Virus record (IMG/VR): IMGVR_UViG_3300042377_000625
Coordinates: 28,344-92,343 of that record
DNA from: a virus
DNA length: 64,000 nt
Reading direction: 5' to 3' (one strand)
Part shown: in pieces, positions 24,503-33,539 of the stretch
How the letters are laid out: each line of letters opens with the position of its first letter
How positions within the stretch are numbered: position 1 is the stretch's first letter
Translations under genes and position numbers: made by a program
Notes under the pieces: generated by a model
What the model was told of the DNA's origin: nothing
Seen by the model: only the letters and a program-made list of their open reading frames with translations
Databases searched by the model: none

Positions 24503-25723
24503 TTATTTAATTAATGATTTATAAAATTCTGCTCTATTTTTTGTTACGGTATTTAAATCGTATTTGTCTTTAACCGTTTCATATAATCTTTCTCCCATAT
24601 CTGTAATCAAATTAGGGTTTTGAACTAACTTTTTGATGTGTTTCGACCAATCACTATGATTTCTTTGCTCACCGACTAATAAAGCATTACCATCAACAAA
24701 GTTACCATTCTTCATACAATGTTTCAAGTCGATTGTATATGGACCTATTTCAGACGCGATTAACGCTTTCTTATAAAATCCTGCTTCAATAACTTTTAAC
24801 TGAGATTTCATTCTATTAAAGACGTGATTTTTGATTGGAGCTAATGAAATATCAAATTTAGAATAATTCATTGCATATGTGGTAACAGGTTTTGTCCAAA
24901 CTCTAAGATAAGGTAATTCTTTATTTGAAACATAATCTTGTTCTTTATATTCCATTAAGAATTTTTTATAATCCTCATCAACTAAATTATAATTGTTTGT
25001 AAAAATCTCTTCATATTTTGCCCACACAGTTTCGTGAGGTAAAATGTCTCTACGTTTTTGTTCCCCCGTTTGTGGATTAATCTCAGTAACAGTACCACGA
25101 GTATCAAACCCACAAATAACATATTGAATTTTGTCATTAATGTCCTTACCATTTCTTTGAGTGAACCCTTGTAGTAACATTAAATCATGTAAGTGAGATG
25201 AGCCACCTAACCACCCAACTCTAATTCTATCTGATTCAACGGTTGGTTGATTGAATTGAGGTTCTTTTGGGTTAATTGCATTGGGGAATACAACAACATT
25301 TTTATTAAACCTTCTAATTTCATTTGCAAAAATATCTGTTGTTGTTGTAACATAATCAGCTTCTTTTAAGTTTGCAACAATTTTTTCGTTAATTTTTTGT
25401 TGAACAATTATTTGATGAATAGGATGTTCTTTTGTTGGTAACCAATAATCATCAATGTCAACAATAACGATAATTCCTAGTGATTTTAACTTTCTAATGA
25501 TTAGTGGAGTATTGTCGTAATTACTACCAATATTTCTATGTACGTGAACGATTTGATATTTTTTCCAATAATTTGGGTCATTGATTTTTGGTTCGTAGTC
25601 AATGTCTAAATGGAAGTCGTCAGGATATAAATTTTGTAAATGTACGTGAGGGTCGATAGAACGAAATTTCCCAACACCACTTTTATCACTTGGTAGTACT
25701 AAAACATTAATTTTTTCTTTCAT
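24503..25723 (-). CDS. GT-B glycosyltransferase
   Basis: 406 residues. The N-terminal domain has INVLVLPSDKSGVGKFRS and IVDIDDYW. The C-terminal domain has VGWLGGSSHLHDLMLLQGF and a donor-binding stretch FDISLAPIKNHVFNRMKSQL...VIEAGFYKKALIAS, where NRxKSxLKxIE-x-G is typical of GT4-like enzymes that work on phage or surface glycans. This is the first gene of the 16.5-25.7 kb operon. No late-type box precedes it; only a loose TATATTTT sequence is seen upstream. Confidence 0.85.
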   Translation of the reverse strand: MKEKINVLVLPSDKSGVGKFRSIDPHVHLQNLYPDDFHLDIDYEPKINDPNYWKKYQIVHVHRNIGSNYDNTPLIIRKLKSLGIIVIVDIDDYWLPTKEHPIHQIIVQQKINEKIVANLKEADYVTTTTDIFANEIRRFNKNVVVFPNAINPKEPQFNQPTVESDRIRVGWLGGSSHLHDLMLLQGFTQRNGKDINDKIQYVICGFDTRGTVTEINPQTGEQKRRDILPHETVWAKYEEIFTNNYNLVDEDYKKFLMEYKEQDYVSNKELPYLRVWTKPVTTYAMNYSKFDISLAPIKNHVFNRMKSQLKVIEAGFYKKALIASEIGPYTIDLKHCMKNGNFVDGNALLVGEQRNHSDWSKHIKKLVQNPNLITDMGERLYETVKDKYDLNTVTKNRAEFYKSLIK

Positions 25724-25783
25724 AATATAAAATTGTCTTAGAAAATATAATAAGAAAATAATAGAATATCAACCTTATAAAAT

Positions 25784-25816
25784 AAAAAACCCCCACATAG
25801 TTATGAGGGGGGTTTT
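25784..25816 (-). terminator. Terminator, mostly bidirectional
   Basis: AAAACCCCC and GGGGGTTTT pair around an internal CAT/ATG stem with one A-A mismatch. The minus strand then reads TTTTTTATTTT. It ends the operon read from 28456 and separates it from the glycosyltransferase operon. Confidence 0.88.
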
Positions 25817-25835
25817 CTTTAGAGTAAACTTGTTT

Positions 25836-26420
25836 TTAAGATATTTTTTTTATCTTAGTAACCTTACCTTCAAATATATGCTTACCTACCTTAAAAGAAA
25901 ATACTTCATTTGATTTTTGGGTTGATTCGGCGATTAATCCATTTTCTAATAAAACCTCTTCAACAACTTCTCTTAACAATTCTTTTAAACTTGACAAATC
26001 TTGAGTCGGTATTGATTGTTCGGTAACTCTTTTTGGTTGAGGTCCTCTTGGAGTTCCTTTAGCGTCAACATTCATCAATCTTGCGGCTTTATCAATCAAA
26101 TCATTAGATAATGAAGGTCCTGCCATTGAGTTTGGTTGATTGATTGGATGTTCTATCATTAACCTTTTAATCTCATCAGGTAATTTAGATGACATAACCC
26201 TATCTTTGGTTATTGGTTGTTGTGTTGAAGGAACTGATTGAGTTACAGATTCCTGCATAAATTCTTGTGGTAAGTTATACTTGGCTTGTGGGGCTTCGTA
26301 ATCCTGAACCATTGGACTTGTCATATTTAAATTATTACCCGCTCTTGGGGTATTATTATGTTTATCCATAATAGCCTTAGATACCATTAATTTTTGTATT
26401 AAGTCGTTTTCGTTTGTCAT
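25836..26420 (-). CDS. Virion-type protein of unknown function
   Basis: 194 residues. The first 130 are polar and disordered-looking (Asn/Pro/Gln-rich). A helix LSSLKELLREVVEEVLLENG at about 142-161 is followed by a short beta domain FSFKVGKHIFEGKVTKIKK. The helix LLRE...LLLEN resembles the targeting-type peptides seen elsewhere in the window but lies internally. Last gene of a late-type operon. No family is recognised. Confidence 0.65.
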   Translation of the reverse strand: MTNENDLIQKLMVSKAIMDKHNNTPRAGNNLNMTSPMVQDYEAPQAKYNLPQEFMQESVTQSVPSTQQPITKDRVMSSKLPDEIKRLMIEHPINQPNSMAGPSLSNDLIDKAARLMNVDAKGTPRGPQPKRVTEQSIPTQDLSSLKELLREVVEEVLLENGLIAESTQKSNEVFSFKVGKHIFEGKVTKIKKIS

Positions 26421-26427
26421 ATCTTAA

Positions 26428-26862
26428 TTATTGTATTGGTTCCGTTGGTTCCGTTGGTTCCGTTGGTTCCGTTGGTTGTTGATTAAACACTGCGTTAATA
26501 ATAACTCTATTCATACTTTTGTCCCCTGATGGATTATATCCTGGTTTAGATGAATCAAAATTTTCTCCCGTTGGTTTAAATGATAATATTTTATCAACTC
26601 TGAATAATCTCCACCCAGGTAAAGGTTGTTCGCCTTTATACGCGGTATGAGAAGACCCTTCATTATCCCAAGCTCTTAAAACAGGATTATCTGACTTACT
26701 ATACCCAAGACAAACAGGTTCGATTTCTCTTAACCCTCTACCACCTGGCTCATCACCATCATAGTAAATTACTATCTTATTTCTTTTTTTTATAGCATCA
26801 ACGATTGAGTCAATCGACGCTACTTCTAAAATAAGAGATTTAACTGTGTTGTAAAGTTTCAT
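26428..26862 (-). CDS. WYL-like domain protein with putative capsid-targeting N-terminus
   Basis: 144 residues. Residues 1-13 (MKLYNTVKSLILE) end in Ile-Leu-Glu, resembling a capsid-targeting peptide. Residues about 25-105 look like a WYL domain: KIVIYYDGDEPGGRGLREIE, then NPVLRAW and GWRLFRVDKILSF, matching the strand order and final Arg-Val/Leu-Asp-Lys-Ile of WYL. There is no DNA-binding helix-turn-helix, unlike bacterial WYL regulators. The tail is a PTE repeat. A ligand- or nucleic-acid-binding protein carried in the virion is possible. It overlaps the next gene by 1 bp. Confidence 0.7.
   Translation of the reverse strand: MKLYNTVKSLILEVASIDSIVDAIKKRNKIVIYYDGDEPGGRGLREIEPVCLGYSKSDNPVLRAWDNEGSSHTAYKGEQPLPGWRLFRVDKILSFKPTGENFDSSKPGYNPSGDKSMNRVIINAVFNQQPTEPTEPTEPTEPIQ
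26436..26471 (-). repeat. 9-bp tandem repeat
   Basis: Four perfect copies of TTGGTTCCG (plus strand) encode the Pro-Thr-Glu repeats at the C-terminus of the WYL-like protein. Slippage would change the tail in whole triplets of residues. Confidence 0.9.
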
Positions 26863-27155
26863 TATGCACTTGGTGTAGTATACGGTGAGTTGGGTTTAAA
26901 TTCATTAATAACTACCTCGGCCTTTCTCTCTAAAATGTCTTGGATTGCTCCCGCACCTTGATTATAAACATCTAAAAATCCTCCAGTACCTTTACCTTGA
27001 GCATCTCCATCGGCAATAGCGTCAGGATTAACCGCAGAATATTGGTTTGTTGGTTTATAATCATTCTTTGGGAATAATTTTGCTCTCTCCATCTCAGCAA
27101 TTGATGATAAATCATTTTTAGGTTGCTCGAAACTAATTGGTTCTGTTGTTGGCAT
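26862..27155 (-). CDS. Small protein of unknown function
   Basis: 97 residues, polar, with a Gly/Ala/Asp-rich centre (NPDAIADGDAQGKGTGGF) and one helix near IQDILERKAEVVINEF. Tightly packed in the late-type operon (1 bp gap and 1 bp overlap). No family is recognised. Confidence 0.65.
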   Translation of the reverse strand: MPTTEPISFEQPKNDLSSIAEMERAKLFPKNDYKPTNQYSAVNPDAIADGDAQGKGTGGFLDVYNQGAGAIQDILERKAEVVINEFKPNSPYTTPSA

Positions 27156-27156
27156 A

Positions 27157-27627
27157 TTATATTATTTTTTTAATTAAATCGTTTATTCTAGTTAAATTTT
27201 CCATGATAGCAGTGTCATATTTATCAACGGTTGATTTGTGACTTTTACTAGGTCTATTAATCGTTGTCATGTCATTCTTCTCATGTGGCTGAATAAATTG
27301 ATTAGGTAAAACCTCAGATTTATTCTTTTTAGTATTGTGTACATTATCTCTCATTGAAGTTAAGGTGTTGTGAACCCAATTTTTAACATAATGACCCCCA
27401 TTTAAAATATAAGATAAATCATTTTCGTCACCCTCAAACTTATCAAACCAATTTTTCATTCGTTTTAATTGTTGATATGTAACTTCACGACTATCTCTTA
27501 GTTCTTTGTTTCTCTTATAACCCTCAACACTTTCGTCAGCACCTCCCGCGGCATCATGACACTGTTGTAAATAACTTACAACCTCCTCAGGTAGAGAAAA
27601 TTTATTTCCATATAAATCTTTATTCAT
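27157..27627 (-). CDS. Protein of unknown function
   Basis: 156 residues, mostly helical and charged. A segment SYLQQCHDAAGGADESVEGY and the basic helix QLKRMKNWFDKFEGDEND suggest a nucleic-acid- or protein-binding role. Phage proteins of this general look occur next to terminase or portal genes, but I cannot make a firm match. It overlaps the upstream gene by 8 bp. Confidence 0.6.
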   Translation of the reverse strand: MNKDLYGNKFSLPEEVVSYLQQCHDAAGGADESVEGYKRNKELRDSREVTYQQLKRMKNWFDKFEGDENDLSYILNGGHYVKNWVHNTLTSMRDNVHNTKKNKSEVLPNQFIQPHEKNDMTTINRPSKSHKSTVDKYDTAIMENLTRINDLIKKII

Positions 27628-28456
27628 TTGATTTTAATATGTTAATTAATTTAGAAATACTGATACCTTCTTTATCTGCTAATTTTTTAATTGATTGTAA
27701 ATTTTTAACTAATATCTTACTAACGCTTTCATCACGTTTTACAACGTCTGAACTATCTTTAGATTTCTTAGTTAAGATGTCCTCAACCATTTTAATCATT
27801 TTTTCTTTTTGTTGTTCTTCAATACTATCTTTTTCAGAAAGTCTTTGTTTTAATTTACCACCAACTTTCTTAGCTTTGGGTAATTTACCAAATTCTTTTG
27901 CTCTTTGTACGGGATTCTCAACACCCATCTTTTTTAATATATTTATAGTTTCTTTAAAATCTTTTCCTTCAGTCTCAACATATCCAAAGGCTTCTGAATA
28001 GTCAACTTCTGACACAATATTTTCTTTTTCTTCTTCACTCTCACCATAATAAACACGGTAACCTCTTGTTACAGGGTCATTTGTTGTTCTAGCCATAACA
28101 ACAGTTTGGTCCATTGTTTTTCTTGGGGAAAGGGTTAAATTTATCAAAGGAATTCTTGAACTTAACATAGTTCCGTCAGAATCAACTAACTCACCAATCT
28201 CACCCGAAGATTTTTTTACACCTTTTAATTTATCCTCAATATCAATTGTTGTTTGTTTTTCTTTTGATTTTAAAATATTATTTACAACATCTTTAACTTT
28301 TTTCGAATCTTTTTTATCGAAGTCCATTTTTTTGTCTTTTTTTCTAGATTCGGTTAAAGTGTCAGCAATAGAATAGTATAAGGAGATTTGGTCTCCTCTA
28401 TCTTTTAAAAAGAAGTAATAATTATTACTGTAGTATTCTTTGTTAAAATTTATCAT
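27620..28456 (-). CDS. Lysine-rich protein of unknown function, first gene of late-type operon
   Basis: 278 residues, highly charged. It has a central region with beta character (SRIPLINLTLSPRKTMDQTVVMARTTNDPVTR is interrupted by turns) and long Lys/Glu helices at both ends. The last 35 residues (SISKLINILKS) form an amphipathic helix. It is divergent from the fibre gene at 28507, with both promoter-like boxes in the 50-bp gap. Likely a virion or assembly protein by context. No family is recognised. Confidence 0.6.
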   Translation of the reverse strand: MINFNKEYYSNNYYFFLKDRGDQISLYYSIADTLTESRKKDKKMDFDKKDSKKVKDVVNNILKSKEKQTTIDIEDKLKGVKKSSGEIGELVDSDGTMLSSRIPLINLTLSPRKTMDQTVVMARTTNDPVTRGYRVYYGESEEEKENIVSEVDYSEAFGYVETEGKDFKETINILKKMGVENPVQRAKEFGKLPKAKKVGGKLKQRLSEKDSIEEQQKEKMIKMVEDILTKKSKDSSDVVKRDESVSKILVKNLQSIKKLADKEGISISKLINILKSNE

Positions 28457-28468
28457 AACACATTTTCC

Positions 28469-28476
28469 AATAAATA
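28469..28476 (-). promoter_or_regulatory. Candidate late promoter box TATTTATT
   Basis: TATTTATT on the minus strand, 12 nt upstream of the ATG at 28456. Confidence 0.6.
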
Positions 28477-28489
28477 CTTCGATTTAGAG

Positions 28490-28497
28490 TATTTATC
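28490..28497 (+). promoter_or_regulatory. Candidate late promoter box TATTTATC
   Basis: TATTTATC on the plus strand, 9 nt upstream of the ATG at 28507. Together with the box at 28469-28476 it forms a back-to-back pair in the 50-bp divergent gap. Confidence 0.6.
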
Positions 28498-28506
28498 ATA
28501 AAAAAG

Positions 28507-31500
28507 ATGGCAAGTCAAAATATAAATCAATACGTCCGCTCAAATTGGTCTCTAAAACTTAATTTAGATTCCAATGATATGTCTTTGACCTCAGATGAAC
28601 AAGACTACAATCAAGAGGTTGTTTTCTCCCCATATTTGATTGCACAAACATACGGAAACCGACTTCCTGTTTATTTTGACATTAACAATCCTTTAAGTGT
28701 TCAAAACCAAACACTTTCATATAAACAATACAATAATAATAATATTTTTGTATCTCAAAATTATTACAATCCAAATAATGATGATTTGACTTGTTACTCA
28801 TCATCAACATCATGTGATATTGGGTTAACAGGTGTTGACAACGGATTAGTCAACCAAATGACGGGTGAAACGATAACATTCACTAAAGGTTTATATTCTG
28901 ATTATTTAAAATTCAATAGAATGTATTACGACCGAAGATTAAAGTTACATCAAGTTACAGGTCACACCAATTTACCTAACGTAAGATTTTCGGGGTTTAA
29001 TAAAACCGTTTTATACGAAGTGGTTAGTAAATCAAGCCCTTTTGAGGGTAGATACCACGAATTATATGGTGGTTTTTATCAAGGGTTTTATAAATTATTT
29101 GGTTTTGATTATGAGATTTTTCCTGAAAGAATGAATAAAGGATGGTCCGTTGAAATGGTTTTGAAACCAAGACTTATCAATGAGTATTCTCCATTACCTA
29201 ATGAAACAACTCTTAATGAAATTTATCCAAACAATAAGAATACTTTTTTTTATTTTGGAACTAGAGCTGAAAATAAATTTTATCACCACGCCAGTGGTAG
29301 TCCATTGTGTTTTTCGGGGTACAATCGAGTAACATCAGGTCTAACTCAACTACAAACATGTGCTTGTTGTAATAGAACAATTACGGATAGTAGATGTGTA
29401 TTTGTTTATCCGCCAAGGTCAGTAAATAATATTCATGACCCTCACGTTAATTATGGGTGTAGTAGTTGTAATGGAGACCCAGAAAAGAAAATTACTTGTG
29501 GTTGTGATTGTAATTTAGACCCTTGTGAAACTTGTGGGTGGGAATGTCAAACACACATATGCGACACTATAATTATCCCAACACCAACACCAACACCCCC
29601 TCCAACGCCAATACCTGATTGTGAACTACCACCTGTTTGCACACCATCATGTGATGTTTGTACAACAACCACAACTTGTTATAACTGTAATACAGGATTT
29701 ACATCAATCGAAAATACTTGTGAAACAAATCCAATATATGATTCTATGTCAAACGCATTATCTTTTAGATTATGTGGTGACCCAAAAAATCCTGGTATCG
29801 GAGTTAGAATGTTAAAATTCACAGGAGACTGTGTTACTACGGGTTCTTGTGAAACAAGTGGAATTACGTACACTACAGGACACACTATTGTTGATTATTG
29901 TACACCCCCAATTTACCCTACATGTTTATTAGAGAATCCCGCGTGGTTAGAGGAGGAACATTGGTTTCAAGTAGATGCGGTATGGGAAAGATATACATGG
30001 TTAGATACGTGTGATTTATGGTATCGAGGAGGACTTGGTGATATAACTGAAAAACTTTATTTAGAATCATTAGCAAATAATGCAACATCATTAATTACAA
30101 TACCATACACTCAAATTGGTGGTAAAACATCAGAACAAATTGAGTTGGTTAGATTAAATGAAAAATGGTTAATTGATAAATTATATCGAAATGGGAGACT
30201 TAAGATTTACGTTAATGGTAAATTATTTCATACAATTGAAAATTTTGAGGAGATTATCCCAAGAGGGTTAGATACCGACAAAGAAAAACAAGTTGGTGTT
30301 CCATTTAATATATCGTGGGGTGGAGGTACCCAAGGACTTAGAGAAAATTTAACTTTTTCATCTATGACGCAACCTTACGGACCTTATATTCAAGACCCTG
30401 AAAATTTCCCAATTAATGATTTATCGGGGACAACATTTAATGGGTTAAAAACTAATATATTAATTGAACAGAATTTTGCGGGAACTTTTGATGGTGCCAT
30501 TTCACAATTTAGAATGTATGTTACCCCATTATCGGCTCCTGAGGTAAAACACAACTTTAATTTATTAAAAAATACTTTCAGAATGTTTAACCCTGATTGT
30601 CCTGACTGCTCGACATCGGTTTGTTTACCTAACGACTTTACATACCAAATATCTGGAGAAACAACAACAACCACCACCACAAATTTAACCACAACGACAA
30701 CAACAACCTCAAATTTAACGACAACAACTACAACCTCAAATTTAACAACAACAACTACAACCTCAAATTTAACAACAACTACAACCACATATTCACCGAC
30801 CCCAACACCAACTAACACCCCAACACCAACACCGACTAACACTTCAACACCAACTTCAACACCAACTTCAACACCAACACCTACACCTACACCTACACCT
30901 ACGGTTTATACACCTGGAGAGTGTATTCGTTTTATTGATGATTTAACGGATTGTACTGGTACAATTGCATTACCATCAAATATAAGTCCTTCAACTCAGA
31001 TTAATGGTAAATCATCATATTATTTCACTTATTACTCTATCGCCCCACCCACCGTATTAATGAGGATTTCTTGGGATAATATAAATAATTATTGGATTTT
31101 AGAGGATATGTCCACATATTATCCATTACCTAACCCACTCGCATATCTTCCTATAAATAGTCTTACACCAATTGGGGGAATGAATAATTGGGTACCACTA
31201 CCAAATATTATAGGTAGTTGTCTATATGGAGGCGGTGCAGGAATACAGCATATAAATTTTCTGACGTATACGGTTATTGGAGATTGTTCATCTTGTTGCA
31301 AAACATTCCAATTATATAGTGGATTTGGACCTGGAACTGGTTCAACGTATCAAATTTTATATTGTGATAATACTGTCGAAGTTATTGATGTACCATTATA
31401 TGTTACCATAACTTATAAATGTGCCATCAATGTAATTAAACTTAATGGTGGAGGAACTGTAACAGTTGTTGATATCAATTGTGATTGTGACCCAAATAAT

Positions 31501-31512
31501 TTAAGTATATGA
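28507..31512 (+). CDS. Large adhesin/tail-fibre protein with LamG-like domain and mucin-like stalk
   Basis: 1001 residues. A beta-rich N-terminal region (1-270) is followed by a strikingly Cys-rich segment (about 285-400, with clusters such as CACC, CGCDC and CETCGWEC) that probably forms disulfides or binds metal. Residues about 530-700 look like a concanavalin/LamG jelly roll ([30 protein letters not shown]). A stalk of Thr runs punctuated by SNL or NL (718-758) and Pro-Thr repeats (763-800) precedes a C-terminal domain of about 200 residues. The layout fits a host-binding fibre with an extended stalk, and the Thr-rich stalk could be O-glycosylated. No signal peptide. It overlaps the next gene by 4 bp (ATGA). 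Confidence 0.8.
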   Translation: MASQNINQYVRSNWSLKLNLDSNDMSLTSDEQDYNQEVVFSPYLIAQTYGNRLPVYFDINNPLSVQNQTLSYKQYNNNNIFVSQNYYNPNNDDLTCYSSSTSCDIGLTGVDNGLVNQMTGETITFTKGLYSDYLKFNRMYYDRRLKLHQVTGHTNLPNVRFSGFNKTVLYEVVSKSSPFEGRYHELYGGFYQGFYKLFGFDYEIFPERMNKGWSVEMVLKPRLINEYSPLPNETTLNEIYPNNKNTFFYFGTRAENKFYHHASGSPLCFSGYNRVTSGLTQLQTCACCNRTITDSRCVFVYPPRSVNNIHDPHVNYGCSSCNGDPEKKITCGCDCNLDPCETCGWECQTHICDTIIIPTPTPTPPPTPIPDCELPPVCTPSCDVCTTTTTCYNCNTGFTSIENTCETNPIYDSMSNALSFRLCGDPKNPGIGVRMLKFTGDCVTTGSCETSGITYTTGHTIVDYCTPPIYPTCLLENPAWLEEEHWFQVDAVWERYTWLDTCDLWYRGGLGDITEKLYLESLANNATSLITIPYTQIGGKTSEQIELVRLNEKWLIDKLYRNGRLKIYVNGKLFHTIENFEEIIPRGLDTDKEKQVGVPFNISWGGGTQGLRENLTFSSMTQPYGPYIQDPENFPINDLSGTTFNGLKTNILIEQNFAGTFDGAISQFRMYVTPLSAPEVKHNFNLLKNTFRMFNPDCPDCSTSVCLPNDFTYQISGETTTTTTTNLTTTTTTTSNLTTTTTTSNLTTTTTTSNLTTTTTTYSPTPTPTNTPTPTPTNTSTPTSTPTSTPTPTPTPTPTVYTPGECIRFIDDLTDCTGTIALPSNISPSTQINGKSSYYFTYYSIAPPTVLMRISWDNINNYWILEDMSTYYPLPNPLAYLPINSLTPIGGMNNWVPLPNIIGSCLYGGGAGIQHINFLTYTVIGDCSSCCKTFQLYSGFGPGTGSTYQILYCDNTVEVIDVPLYVTITYKCAINVIKLNGGGTVTVVDINCDCDPNNLSI

Positions 31513-32006
31513 ATGAAACAATTGTAATATCTAGTATCAATTATAATGGTCAAATTGCTAATGTTGTTTTTAAACCTGACAACAGTATGGACGCTATTAA
31601 TTTAGGTGATGTATTATTACCTTTTTTATTTGAACCTAACTTATTAACTCCCCCAAGAGAGGTTTATGGTGTTTATACTATATTAGTTATTAATTCTGAC
31701 TGCCCTAACTTCTTAACTGTTGTTAGACCAATTCCATCACCAACACCTACACCAACACCTACAAGTACCCCAACTCCTATTCCTACAAGTACGCCAACAC
31801 CAACACCAACAGACACTCCTTGCCCCCCACAACCAACTAAAACGCCTAAACCAACCAAAACACCAACTCCAACACTACACCCAACACCAACCCCTACTTT
31901 TGACCCTTGCGCCACCCCAACACCAACCCCAAAACCAACTCGTGCTCCAAGACCAACACCAACATTAACTCGCACCCCTTGTGTAACACCAACAATTGGT
32001 TTATAA
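31509..32006 (+). CDS. Fibre-associated protein with Pro-Thr stalk
   Basis: 165 residues. Residues 1-75 form a small beta domain ([20 protein letters not shown]) and the remainder is a low-complexity Pro-Thr-Pro-Thr stalk with three cysteines, ending in CVTPTIGL. The 4-bp ATGA overlap couples its translation to the 1001-residue adhesin, and the shared Pro-Thr chemistry suggests both are part of one fibre. No family is recognised for the head domain. Confidence 0.72.
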   Translation: MNETIVISSINYNGQIANVVFKPDNSMDAINLGDVLLPFLFEPNLLTPPREVYGVYTILVINSDCPNFLTVVRPIPSPTPTPTPTSTPTPIPTSTPTPTPTDTPCPPQPTKTPKPTKTPTPTLHPTPTPTFDPCATPTPTPKPTRAPRPTPTLTRTPCVTPTIGL

Positions 32007-32039
32007 TATTAAGTTTAAGAATAAAATAAAAATAAAAGA

Positions 32040-32047
32040 TATTTATT
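32040..32047 (+). promoter_or_regulatory. Candidate late promoter box TATTTATT
   Basis: TATTTATT lies 16 nt before the ATG at 32064, followed by an A-rich leader. Confidence 0.5.
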
Positions 32048-32063
32048 AAATAAAAAAAAAACT

Positions 32064-33098
32064 ATGTCAACATCAAGACCATTTGCATATAATCCAACAT
32101 TATCACTAATCAATGGGGCTATCCGAGTATTTAATAGTACATTAACTATTGGGGTTGACGACCAAGACTACACATTACAACCAGGTGGAATTCAATGGTG
32201 GAACGGACCCGATGAAGACCTTGGGTATGTAATCGCTCACTCAGTTCCAACAGGAACACAACCAAATCCGTTAGGGATTTCTGCGTATGTAGGATTTTGG
32301 AGGTCGTTGTCGTTAAATGAAATTTCATTTGTTGAAAAGGCGGGATTTGTTAGTAGTAAAACTTACACAACAGGTGACGAGGCGTATATTTGGATGAACG
32401 GTTTTGGACATTGGTCTTCTTGGGAAGTAAATCCAGGTTCGTTAATATTTCCAAATAGTTCTAATACGGCAAGGATTATTCCTACTCATATTGGTACAGT
32501 TAATGAATTCTTTACAATTGAATTTTGGTATTTTGGAAATCCAGTATCAACAGGTAGTAACCAATACATATTTAGTCAAAGTGCTTCATTTGGTGGTGGT
32601 GATTTAAATTTATATATTGACCCATCAGATAGTTGTCTTCACGGATTATCCACTGGTAATGCGATATCTCTACCATTGTCAACAAATGTTTGGCAACACA
32701 TTGCAATTACATGTGACAATGGTCAAGTTAAAGTCTATTTTGATGGTAATGACAAAACTGCCGTTGGAATACCTAACACTCTGATTAGTAACACTATTGG
32801 TTTAATTTATTTTGGCTCTTTACTATCGAGTAGTAATTTTTTAGATGCGAAACTTACTGATATAAGGATATGTAGAAATATTGTATATACAAGTGGGTTT
32901 ACAACCCCCAAAAGTTCATTATTACCAATACAAGGTGCAAATCCTTACGGAGGTGCGTCCACTAATCAAATTAATGATGGTGACTGTGTTCTTTTAATTG
33001 ACTCATTAAATTCACCCTCTTTTCAACAAGACCTTAGTAATTTAGGTAGTACCGTTATTGTTGGGGCAATAACACGTAGTTCTGACACTCCTTATTAA
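32064..33098 (+). CDS. LamG-like tail-fibre or receptor-binding protein
   Basis: 344 residues. An N-terminal beta domain (1-135) is followed by a LamG_3-type jelly roll at about 140-285: FFTIEFWYFGNP, then NVWQHIAITCDNGQVKVYFDG and FLDAKLTDIRICRNIVYTSGF, which are the classical strands of this fold. Such domains bind glycans or proteins and are common on phage fibres of Bacteroidota. The WQHIA / VKVYFDG pairing is the strongest evidence. A terminator follows 23 bp after the stop. Confidence 0.85.
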   Translation: MSTSRPFAYNPTLSLINGAIRVFNSTLTIGVDDQDYTLQPGGIQWWNGPDEDLGYVIAHSVPTGTQPNPLGISAYVGFWRSLSLNEISFVEKAGFVSSKTYTTGDEAYIWMNGFGHWSSWEVNPGSLIFPNSSNTARIIPTHIGTVNEFFTIEFWYFGNPVSTGSNQYIFSQSASFGGGDLNLYIDPSDSCLHGLSTGNAISLPLSTNVWQHIAITCDNGQVKVYFDGNDKTAVGIPNTLISNTIGLIYFGSLLSSSNFLDAKLTDIRICRNIVYTSGFTTPKSSLLPIQGANPYGGASTNQINDGDCVLLIDSLNSPSFQQDLSNLGSTVIVGAITRSSDTPY

Positions 33099-33121
33099 TA
33101 ACTATAAAAACATAAATAAAG

Positions 33122-33146
33122 TCCTCCAACCCTTGGGGGATTTTTT
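33122..33146 (+). terminator. Terminator after the LamG-like gene
   Basis: A 7-bp stem CCTCCAA / TTGGGGG (one T-G pair) with a CCC loop is followed by A and six T residues. Confidence 0.85.
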
Positions 33147-33177
33147 GTTTTAAAAAAGAGTTAAAGTAAATACTAAC

Positions 33178-33185
33178 TATTTATT
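33178..33185 (+). promoter_or_regulatory. Candidate late promoter box TATTTATT
   Basis: TATTTATT lies 4 nt before the ATG at 33190, after a terminator. Confidence 0.5.
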
Positions 33186-33189
33186 CAAT

Positions 33190-33492
33190 ATGACACAAAT
33201 TGAGATTACTGGAGTTTCTGGAGTTACATTACCGTATGATTTATATGCGTGTGATGTGTATGGGAATCAATGTGTTTTAATTTCAACTATTAACACTCAA
33301 GTACCTCCATCAATATCTATTGTACTACCAACCACATTCAATTCAGCCCCCGCCGTTGGAATAAAAATCATAGACTCTTTGGGGTGCGAAAAGTTCGGAA
33401 TAATTTATTGTGACGAGAAAGGTAAGATTTATCAAGACGGAGAAATCTTTATTTTCATGGATGCAAATATTTATATATTCGAAGACCAATAA
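33190..33492 (+). CDS. Small fibre-associated beta protein, paralogue of the gene at 61532
   Basis: 100 residues. Residues 1-75 share a pattern with the N-terminus of the protein at 61532: IEI-x-x-x-GV-x-x-PY, CDV, a Cys after five or so residues, SI-x-IVLPT, IKI-x-DS-x-x-C-x-x-FGIIYC. Two cysteine pairs may form disulfides. The C-terminal 25 residues (EIFIFMDANIYIFEDQ) are hydrophobic strands. It is probably a small fibre head or adaptor domain. It precedes the giant fibre gene by 47 bp. Confidence 0.7.
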   Translation: MTQIEITGVSGVTLPYDLYACDVYGNQCVLISTINTQVPPSISIVLPTTFNSAPAVGIKIIDSLGCEKFGIIYCDEKGKIYQDGEIFIFMDANIYIFEDQ

Positions 33493-33515
33493 AAACCAAA
33501 TTATGAAAAGATTCA

Positions 33516-33523
33516 TATTTATA
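33516..33523 (+). promoter_or_regulatory. Candidate late promoter box TATTTATA
   Basis: TATTTATA lies 16 nt before the ATG of the giant fibre gene at 33540. A further TATTTATA inside the end of the previous gene (near 33468) may be chance. Confidence 0.6.
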
Positions 33524-33539
33524 CATATAGACTAAAAAG

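Noticed and set aside
30390-30842. Antisense frame made of Val and Gly runs
   Set aside because: Shadow of the Thr-run and Pro-Thr repeats of the adhesin gene.
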